A stretch of 15,839 bases of DNA from NCBI GenBank assembly GCA_016295615.1, contig JAEDKW010000017.1, positions 1-15,839 of the forward strand. The letters run 5' to 3'. The notes beneath the pieces are model-generated. The model saw nothing but the letters and a program-made list of their open reading frames with translations. It searched no databases and had not been told where the DNA came from. Positions 1-5,058 of this stretch are shown in pieces. Every line of letters begins with the position of its first letter. Position 1 is the stretch's first letter. Position numbers and translations under genes: made by a program. Source of the DNA: Oscillospiraceae bacterium (lineage in GTDB: Bacteria; Bacillota; Clostridia; Oscillospirales; Oscillospiraceae).

Positions 1-27
1 GGACACCACGGCGATGACCTGAGACAA
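1..27 (-). CDS. Start of a probable ParA/MinD-type P-loop ATPase (partial)
   Basis: Only nine codons lie inside the window. Read from a TTG at 27 they give M-S-Q-V-I-A-V-V-S. This is the beta-strand that comes just before the deviant Walker A loop (GKGGxGKT) in MinD/ParA ATPases, but the loop itself would fall outside the window. An AAAGGAG ribosome site lies 8 bases before the TTG, and the gene follows rsmG by 22 bases, so it is probably the next gene of the same transcript. The family call rests on a very short peptide and could be wrong. Any protein starting with a short hydrophobic strand would look similar. Confidence 0.45.
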
Positions 28-49
28 AACGCAAGCTCCTTTCGCAAAG

Positions 50-745
50 TTACAGGGGGGATTTTTTGATTTTTGCAAATGCGCGCGGATAGCCCTTGGG
101 CGTCGGCGCGATTTTTTCGATGATGACGAGGCGGTGTACCACGCTGCTTGTGGGGATCGTGTAGTCCTCGATGGCGGCGATCTTTCCGCCGAGCGTTTTG
201 ACGGCGTTTTTCGCAGCGTTGATCTCTTCGTCGCTGTCCACGCTCTTCATGGCAAGAAACCGTCCGCCGACACAGACCAGCGGCAGACACAGCTCGCAGA
301 GCACCTGAAGATTGGCGACCGCGCGCGAGAGCGCGAAGTCAAATTGCTCGCGCTTTTCCGCGGCGAATTCCTCTGCGCGCGCATGCACGCATTCCACGCG
401 CCTGAGCGAAAGGGTATCGCACGCTTCGCGCAGCCACTCCACGCGCTTGCCGAGGGAATCGAGCAGCGTCAGATCAAAATCCGGCTCCAGAATGCGCAGC
501 GGCATGCCCGGAAAGCCGGCGCCTGTGCCGACGTCCACGGCTTTTTTGCCGCGAAGATCGGCAAAGCGGAGCAGTGCGGCGGAATCCAGCAGATGCAGCT
601 GGGCGACGGCGTCCGGCTCCGTGATGCGCGTGAGGTTCATGACGGCGTTTTTCGCGAGCATGAGCGCGGCAAAATGCGCAAGCGTTTCCGCTTTTTCTGT
701 GTCGAGCCCGAGCTCGCGCAGACCTTTTTTGAGAAGCTCCTGCAT
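50..745 (-). CDS. rsmG: 16S rRNA (guanine-N7) methyltransferase RsmG (GidB)
   Basis: This 231-residue protein matches RsmG in length and motifs. The family uses S-adenosylmethionine to methylate N7 of G527 (E. coli numbering) in 16S rRNA, in the cytoplasm. Visible features are the HLLDS segment (about 51-55), the glycine-rich SAM-binding loop DVGTGAGFPG (71-80), the SRAVA motif (140-144), HRLVIIEK (204-211) and a basic C-terminal tail ending in KIKKSPL. The ATG at 745 directly abuts the mscL stop codon (746-748), and the ribosome site is weak, so translation is probably coupled to mscL. rsmG usually sits next to soj/spo0J. Here it is on the same strand but downstream of them, with serS and mscL in between. 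Confidence 0.96.
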   Translation of the reverse strand: MQELLKKGLRELGLDTEKAETLAHFAALMLAKNAVMNLTRITEPDAVAQLHLLDSAALLRFADLRGKKAVDVGTGAGFPGMPLRILEPDFDLTLLDSLGKRVEWLREACDTLSLRRVECVHARAEEFAAEKREQFDFALSRAVANLQVLCELCLPLVCVGGRFLAMKSVDSDEEINAAKNAVKTLGGKIAAIEDYTIPTSSVVHRLVIIEKIAPTPKGYPRAFAKIKKSPL

Positions 746-1180
746 TTATTTGTTCCGAAGCAGGTCGCGGATCTCGGTGAGCAGCTTTTCCTCGGCCGAG
801 GGTTCGGGAGGAGCGGCAGGCGCTTCTTCCTTCTTCTTTTCCGTCAGCTCATGGGCTTTGTTGAGCGCCTTGATCACGCAGAAGATGGCAAACGCGACGA
901 TGATGAAGTTGAGAATGACGGAAATGAAGTTTCCGTAATTGACCGAAACGGCGGCGGTGATTTCCGCGCCCTCCGCATCCAGGACGGCTTCCCTGAGCAC
1001 CCACTTCCATGCGGTGAAATCGAGCCCGCCGGTCAGCAGCGAAACAAACGGCAGGATCATGTCATTGACAAGGGAGGTGGTAATGCCGCCGAACGCACCG
1101 CCGACCACAACGCCGACAGCCAGGTCGATGACATTGCCGCGCATGGCAAAGGCTTTAAATTCGGCAAAAAACTTTTTCAT
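746..1180 (-). CDS. mscL: Large-conductance mechanosensitive channel MscL
   Basis: The 144-residue protein is typical MscL. The family forms a homopentameric inner-membrane pore that opens under membrane tension and releases solutes during hypo-osmotic shock. The N-terminal amphipathic helix and first membrane helix include RGNVIDLAVGVVVGGAFGGI (about 14-33), the conserved gate region. A periplasmic loop follows (about 46-80), then a second membrane helix (about 84-105), a charged linker, an alanine/proline-rich stretch (about 119-128) and the C-terminal bundle helix EEKLLTEIRDLL. An AGGAGT ribosome site lies 8-9 bases before the ATG. It is followed without a gap by rsmG and preceded by serS with a 57-base gap that may hold its own promoter. 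Confidence 0.97.
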   Translation of the reverse strand: MKKFFAEFKAFAMRGNVIDLAVGVVVGGAFGGITTSLVNDMILPFVSLLTGGLDFTAWKWVLREAVLDAEGAEITAAVSVNYGNFISVILNFIIVAFAIFCVIKALNKAHELTEKKKEEAPAAPPEPSAEEKLLTEIRDLLRNK

Positions 1181-1204
1181 TATGGACTCCTTTCGACTAC
1201 AATC

Positions 1205-1210
1205 AGTATA
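1205..1210 (-). promoter_or_regulatory. Possible -10 element before mscL
   Basis: The minus strand reads TATACT here (5 of 6 to the TATAAT consensus), in an AT-rich stretch between the serS stop and the mscL start, about 25 bases before the ATG. I could not find a convincing -35 hexamer at 16-18 bases; the best is TTTTGT. It may be a weak promoter for mscL and rsmG, or only AT-rich spacer. Confidence 0.25.
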
Positions 1211-1237
1211 ATATGCAGAAAATATTACAAAATGGAG

Positions 1238-2557
1238 TCAATTCTCGGGAATCAAAACGCTCTTGCCGCCCATGTAGGGACGAAGCACCTCGGGAATCAG
1301 CACGCTGCCGTCGGCCTGTAAGTTGTTCTCCAGAAACGCGATCAGCATGCGCGGAGGAGCGACGACCGTGTTATTGAGCGTGTGGGGGAGATAGATCTTG
1401 CCGTCCGAACCCTTGACGCGCATCTTCAGGCGCCGCGCCTGCGCGTCGCCGAGGTTGGAGCAGGAGCAGACCTCGAAGTATTTCTGCTGGCGCGGAGACC
1501 ACGCCTCGATGTCGCAGCTCTTGACCTTCAGATCGGCGAGGTCGCCGGAGCAGCACTCAAGCTGGCGGACGGGAATATCGAGCGAGCGGAACAGCTCCAC
1601 GCTCCATCGCCACATTTTGTCGTACCAGAGCATCGAATCCTCGGGCTTGCAGACGACGATCATTTCCTGCTTTTCAAACTGGTGGATGCGGTACACGCCG
1701 CGCTCCTCGATGCCGTGGGAGCCTTTTTCCTTGCGGAAGCAGGGGGAGTAGGAGGTCAGCGTCTGAGGAAGCCTGCTTTCGGGGATGATCTGATCGATAA
1801 ACTTGCCGATCATGGAGTGCTCGCTCGTGCCGATCAGATAGAGGTCCTCGCCCTCGATCTTATACATCATGGCGTCCATGTCGTTCTGGCTCATCACGCC
1901 CTCGACCACGTTGCCGTGGATCATGAACGGAGGAATGCAGAACGTGAAGCCCTTGTCGATCATAAAGTCGCGCGCGTAGGCGAGCACCGCCTCGTGCAGA
2001 CGGGCAATGTCGCCCATGAGATAATAGAAGCCCGCGCCGGAGACGCGCCCGGCAGCGTCCATATCCACGCCGTTGAAGCGCTCCATGATCTCGGTGTGAT
2101 AGGGGATCTCAAACGTGGGAAGCTTCGCTTCGCCGAAGCGTTCGACCTCGACGTTGGCGCTGTCGTCCGGACCGATGGGAACGCTGGGGTCAATGATGTT
2201 CGGAATGAGCAGCATGATCTTGTGGATCTTCTCCTCATATTCCGCCTCCAGCTTCTCGCATTCGGCAAGCCGCGCATCGTTTGCCTTGACCGCCGCCATG
2301 TTGGCATCGATCTGTGCCTGAATGGCGGGCTTTTCCTCGTCGGAGGCTTTTTTCAGCCTGCCGAACAGAGGTCCGTTTGCCTTGGACAGCGCGTTGCGCC
2401 TGGCGCGCAGCTCGCTTGCCTCGGTGATGGCGGCGCGGTTTTCCGCGTCGAGCCGGATCACCTCGTCAACGAGGGGAAGCTTTTCCTCCTGAAACTTCTT
2501 CTTGATGTTTTCTTTGACCAGATCGGGATTTTCCCGCAGAAACTTCATATCAAGCAT
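1238..2557 (-). CDS. serS: Seryl-tRNA synthetase (variant motif 2/3 type)
   Basis: This 439-residue class II synthetase charges tRNA-Ser with serine in the cytoplasm. The N-terminal tRNA-binding arm starts MLDMKFLRENPDLV and forms a long charged coiled coil to about residue 115. It is followed by IPNIIDPSVPIG (118-129) and the catalytic domain. Substrate and motif segments are GTSEH (243-247), motif 2 at FRKEKGSHG through RGVYRIHQFEKQEM (about 274-299), the EVCSCSN segment (362-368), and motif 3 HTLNNTVVAPPRMLIAFLEN (392-411). The common bacterial form instead has TAE, FRxEAGSxGRDTRG and HTLNGSGLAVGR, so this copy belongs to a divergent SerRS group. All key class II positions look intact. An AAGGAG site lies 9-10 bases before the ATG. 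A perfect parS sits about 50 bases upstream. I see no T-box leader in that short gap. Confidence 0.96.
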   Translation of the reverse strand: MLDMKFLRENPDLVKENIKKKFQEEKLPLVDEVIRLDAENRAAITEASELRARRNALSKANGPLFGRLKKASDEEKPAIQAQIDANMAAVKANDARLAECEKLEAEYEEKIHKIMLLIPNIIDPSVPIGPDDSANVEVERFGEAKLPTFEIPYHTEIMERFNGVDMDAAGRVSGAGFYYLMGDIARLHEAVLAYARDFMIDKGFTFCIPPFMIHGNVVEGVMSQNDMDAMMYKIEGEDLYLIGTSEHSMIGKFIDQIIPESRLPQTLTSYSPCFRKEKGSHGIEERGVYRIHQFEKQEMIVVCKPEDSMLWYDKMWRWSVELFRSLDIPVRQLECCSGDLADLKVKSCDIEAWSPRQQKYFEVCSCSNLGDAQARRLKMRVKGSDGKIYLPHTLNNTVVAPPRMLIAFLENNLQADGSVLIPEVLRPYMGGKSVLIPEN

Positions 2558-2605
2558 GGCAGGGACTCCTTAAAATAGTAGATTTGTTGGGTTTGCGCAC
2601 CGGAA

Positions 2606-2621
2606 TGTTTCACGTGAAACA
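2606..2621. promoter_or_regulatory. parS: parS centromere site (perfect 16-mer)
   Basis: The sequence TGTTTCACGTGAAACA is an exact match to the consensus parS bound by Spo0J/ParB-family proteins. It lies in the 65-base gap between the membrane protein gene (whose stop begins one base away) and serS. The palindrome does not extend beyond the 16-mer. ParB bound here would load and slide as a CTP-dependent clamp, as known for the family. ParB binding could also affect serS transcription, but nothing in the sequence shows this directly. Confidence 0.96.
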
Positions 2622-2622
2622 A

Positions 2623-3189
2623 TCAGGAGATCACGCCGTCGGGAAAGAGCGCTTCGACAATGCTGCGGTAGGCTTCCGCAGGAGAGTCGGCATCGTTTCC
2701 GTCCGGATTGGTGTGCAGCGGTCCGGCGGGGAGATACTGCGCAAGCGCGTTGTCCTCAAAGCCTTTGACCAGCGTGCGGGCGTTTTTCAGATGCCCCGCG
2801 CCGTACTCGCGCTCGATCTCGCGCAGCCAGTCCATCGCGCAAAGGGCGGCGGCAGCGCGTTCACCGGCTTCTTCATAGGCGGCGCTTTCGGCGAGCGCCT
2901 CCTCAAGCTGTGCCTTCGTTTTGGAAAGCTCCTCTTCCAGTGCGGCGTTCTCGTCGATGATGCTTTGCAGGGTGTAGGAGCTTTCTTTCAGCTCGGACAG
3001 GACCTGCTGGTTGCTGCGGTGGGTCATCAGAAACGACCATGCGATCAGCAGCGCGGCGACCAGAAACAGAATGCCGACATAGGCATAGACCTTTTTCTGC
3101 CGCTCCTTTTCGGTCTGGGGCGGGACATAGGAGGGGGTTTTCGGCTCCTTTGACGGCTCTTTCGGCTGCTCGTGGATAAAATCGGTCAT
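2623..3189 (-). CDS. Uncharacterised bitopic membrane protein with coiled coil, coupled to parB
   Basis: I do not recognise a named family. The 188-residue protein has a proline- and lysine-rich cytoplasmic-looking N terminus (1-33) and one membrane segment (about 35-54). A heptad-like, glutamate-rich coiled-coil stretch follows (about 61-115), then a C-terminal part containing WLREIEREYG and AEAYRSIVEALFP. There is no signal-peptidase site, so the simplest topology is a single anchor with the coiled coil outside, or inside if the topology is reversed. Its ATG overlaps the parB stop by 4 bases (3186-3189), which implies translational coupling with parA and parB, and a parS lies directly after its stop. 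A role in chromosome positioning, division or envelope work is a guess from position only. Confidence 0.85.
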   Translation of the reverse strand: MTDFIHEQPKEPSKEPKTPSYVPPQTEKERQKKVYAYVGILFLVAALLIAWSFLMTHRSNQQVLSELKESSYTLQSIIDENAALEEELSKTKAQLEEALAESAAYEEAGERAAAALCAMDWLREIEREYGAGHLKNARTLVKGFEDNALAQYLPAGPLHTNPDGNDADSPAEAYRSIVEALFPDGVIS

Positions 3190-4076
3190 TCGTTCGCACC
3201 TCTGTCTTTTTTGTGCCTGAGCGCGGCAAGCTCGTCCAGCAGATCGTTCAGATCATCAATGCCGTAGTATTCCAGCTCAACGCGCCCTTTTTTCCTGCCC
3301 GAGACAATGCGGCAGGTGCGCCCGAGCGCGGAGGAAAGCTCCTGCGCGGCGATCTTGCCGTAGCTTTCCGACAGAAGCTCCTCGGCAGTGGCGGTTTTCT
3401 CTTTCTTCTTTCCGCTGAGCTTTTTCGCCAGGGCCTCGGTCTGGCGGACGCTCAAGCCGTGTTCAATGACGGCAGCGGCAGCCTGCTTCTGCGCATCTGC
3501 CTTGAGCGGCAGCAGCGCACGGGCGTGCCCGCCGGAAAGCTTGCCGCTTTCCAGCAGCTTGCGCACATCGGCGCAGAGTCCGAGCAGGCGCAGGCTGTTT
3601 GCCACGGCAGAACGCGATTTGCCGACGCGCGCGGCGGCTTCCTCCTGCGTCATCTGATAGTTTTCCATCAGGGACTTGTAGCCCTCGGCCTCTTCGATGG
3701 GGTTGAGATCCTCGCGCTGCAGGTTTTCGATCAGCGCCAGCTCGGTCATCTTGCGGTCGTCTGCTTCAATGACGATGGCGGGCACCTGCTGAAGTCCTGC
3801 GATGCGCGCGGCGCGCCAGCGGCGCTCGCCGGCGATGATCTGATAGTAGCCGGAGGAAAGCTTTCGCACGGTCAGCGGCTGAAGAATGCCGTGCTCGCGA
3901 ATGGAATCGGCGAGATCGTGCAGCGCGGCTTCGTCGAAATATTTACGCGGCTGATTGCCGTAGGGTTCGATTTGGGAAATGGGAAGATAAAGACTGTCGC
4001 TCGTGTCGGCTTTGAGCGCGGCGTCGCCGAGCAGCGCGCCGAGACCTTTGCCGAGCCCGCGGTTTGCACTTGCCAT
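3186..4076 (-). CDS. parB: Chromosome partitioning protein ParB (Spo0J family)
   Basis: This 296-residue protein binds parS, spreads along DNA and works with ParA and SMC in origin segregation. The N terminus has RGLGKGLGALLG (6-17), the conserved stretch that touches ParA. The ParB/Srx nucleotide domain shows NQPRK (41-45), GERRWRA (83-89) and ENLQREDLNPIEEAEGY (117-133), the boxes that bind CTP in this family. An HTH follows at TQEEAAARVGKSRSAVANSL (143-162), then GHARALL (183-189), a lysine-rich linker and a C-terminal dimerisation domain. No key residue is missing. The ATG at 4076 has an AAAGGAG site and follows parA by 18 bases. Its stop overlaps the next gene by 4 bases. Confidence 0.97.
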   Translation of the reverse strand: MASANRGLGKGLGALLGDAALKADTSDSLYLPISQIEPYGNQPRKYFDEAALHDLADSIREHGILQPLTVRKLSSGYYQIIAGERRWRAARIAGLQQVPAIVIEADDRKMTELALIENLQREDLNPIEEAEGYKSLMENYQMTQEEAAARVGKSRSAVANSLRLLGLCADVRKLLESGKLSGGHARALLPLKADAQKQAAAAVIEHGLSVRQTEALAKKLSGKKKEKTATAEELLSESYGKIAAQELSSALGRTCRIVSGRKKGRVELEYYGIDDLNDLLDELAALRHKKDRGANE

Positions 4077-4094
4077 AACGAAGCTCCTTTCTGA

Positions 4095-4850
4095 TTAGGG
4101 GTTTTGCTTTAAAAACTCGGCGGCCAGGGCGGCATATGCCTCTGCGCCGCGGGAGGTGCGGTCATAGTGATTGATCGGCTTTCCGTGGCTGGGCGCCTCG
4201 GACAGACGGACATTTCGGGGGATCACGGTTGCATAGACCTTGCCCGGGAAGTAGCGCTTGACCTCCTCGGCGACCTGGAGCGCAAGGTTCGTGCGCCCGT
4301 CGAACATCGTCAGAAGCACGCCCTCAAGCTCCAGCTTCGGGTTGAGTGAGCGGCGCACGATGCGCACGGTGTTCATCAGGTCGGACAAACCCTCAAGCGC
4401 GAAATACTCACCCTGCACCGGAACCAGAACCGAGTCCGCGGCGCAAAGCGCGTTGAGCGTCAGAAGCTCCAAAGAGGGGGGACAGTCGATCAGGATAAAA
4501 TCGTATTCGCCGGCGATTGGGGCAAGCGCCTTCTGCAGCAAAAATTCGCGTCCCTCGCGCTCGATCATTTCAATGCCGGCGCCGGCAAGCGCCTTCGAGG
4601 AGGGAAGCACGTCGCCGTAGCGCGTGTGCGCAATATTCGCACGGATGTCGGCGCTGTTGATCAGAACGTCGTAAATGCCCTGCGAAACCGCCTTGTCCAC
4701 GCCCATGCCGGAGGTGGAATTTGCCTGCGGATCAAAGTCGCAAAGAAGAACGCGTTTGCCTGCGTCTTTGAGCGCGGAGGTCAGATTCACGCAGGTCGTC
4801 GTTTTGCCGACGCCGCCTTTTTGGTTGACGATCGCTGTAGTTTTTGCCAA
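4095..4850 (-). CDS. parA: Chromosome partitioning ATPase ParA (Soj family), TTG start
   Basis: This 251-residue ParA-type ATPase drives origin segregation by forming ATP dimers on DNA that ParB stimulates to hydrolyse. It shows the deviant Walker A KGGVGKTT (11-18) with its signature lysine, the DFDPQANST segment (38-46), Walker B-like ILIDCPPSL (119-127) and the C-terminal IPRNVRLSEAPSHGKPI. I place the start at a TTG (4850), because residues MAKTTAIVNQKGG are where family members begin. The frame stays open upstream to 5009, but that extension translates a parS palindrome (FHVKH) and does not resemble ParA. A good promoter lies 63-90 bases upstream. The closest upstream Shine-Dalgarno candidate, GGAAAG, is weak and rather far from the TTG. 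Confidence 0.95.
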   Translation of the reverse strand: MAKTTAIVNQKGGVGKTTTCVNLTSALKDAGKRVLLCDFDPQANSTSGMGVDKAVSQGIYDVLINSADIRANIAHTRYGDVLPSSKALAGAGIEMIEREGREFLLQKALAPIAGEYDFILIDCPPSLELLTLNALCAADSVLVPVQGEYFALEGLSDLMNTVRIVRRSLNPKLELEGVLLTMFDGRTNLALQVAEEVKRYFPGKVYATVIPRNVRLSEAPSHGKPINHYDRTSRGAEAYAALAAEFLKQNP

Positions 4851-4912
4851 GGAAGCACCCGCTTTCCGTCTCCGCACAAGCTGCCGGAGTATAGAATTCT
4901 TTATCCGTTCCA

Positions 4913-4940
4913 AGTATAACACAAATCGTTGCGATTTCAA
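4913..4940 (-). promoter_or_regulatory. Probable sigma-A promoter for the parA-parB operon
   Basis: The minus strand carries TTGAAA (4940-4935), a 16-base spacer, and TATACT (4918-4913). The -10 is preceded by TG one base earlier, giving an extended -10 (TGTTATACT). Transcription would start near 4906, leaving a leader of about 56 bases before the TTG of parA. A variant parS lies about 47 bases upstream of the -35, so ParB binding might influence this promoter. That regulation is inferred. Confidence 0.6.
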
Positions 4941-4986
4941 CAAGAAAGCGGAAAATTCTATAAAATTTCCGAAAACGACCTGCAAA

Positions 4987-5002
4987 TGTTTCACATGAAA
5001 CA
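4987..5002. promoter_or_regulatory. parS: parS-like site with one mismatch
   Basis: TGTTTCACATGAAACA matches the parS consensus at 15 of 16 positions; the central CG is CA. The arms extend it to a 28-base inverted repeat (4981-5008), broken only at the two central bases. It lies between the terminator of the glycosidase gene and the parA promoter. Its centre is 37 bases from the centre of the next parS. Confidence 0.85.
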
Positions 5003-5007
5003 TTTGC

Positions 5008-5047
5008 AAAAAAACCGGGAAGATGTTTCACGTGAAACATCTTCCCG
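5008..5047 (-). terminator. Intrinsic terminator of the envelope/glycosidase operon, built on a parS
   Basis: A perfect 32-base palindrome spans 5016-5047 and begins 11 bases after the glycosidase stop codon. On the minus strand its RNA could fold into a stem of about 14 pairs with a tiny loop. One G and then seven U (5014-5008) follow directly. This is a classical rho-independent terminator for transcripts arriving from mrdA and the glycosidase. The centre of the palindrome is the parS at 5024-5039. On the plus strand there is no T-run after the stem, so the terminator looks one-directional. Confidence 0.75.
5024..5039. promoter_or_regulatory. parS: parS centromere site (perfect 16-mer) inside a terminator stem
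   Basis: TGTTTCACGTGAAACA is an exact consensus parS, about 175 bases upstream of the parA start codon. Eight further complementary bases on each side extend it to the 32-base palindrome of the terminator. Together with the sites at 4987 and 2606 it gives three ParB loading sites within 2.4 kb, all close to parAB, as expected near a chromosomal origin in Firmicutes. Confidence 0.96.
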
Positions 5048-5058
5048 AGAGGATCGCC

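Noticed and set aside
2558..2622. T-box or other leader regulator before serS
   Set aside because: The gap is 65 bases and largely occupied by parS and the ribosome site, which is too short for a T-box.
4851..5009. N-terminal extension of ParA by 53 residues
   Set aside because: The extension translates the parS palindrome (FHVKH) and the promoter region. ParA homologues begin at MAKTTAIVNQKGG, so the TTG at 4850 is used.
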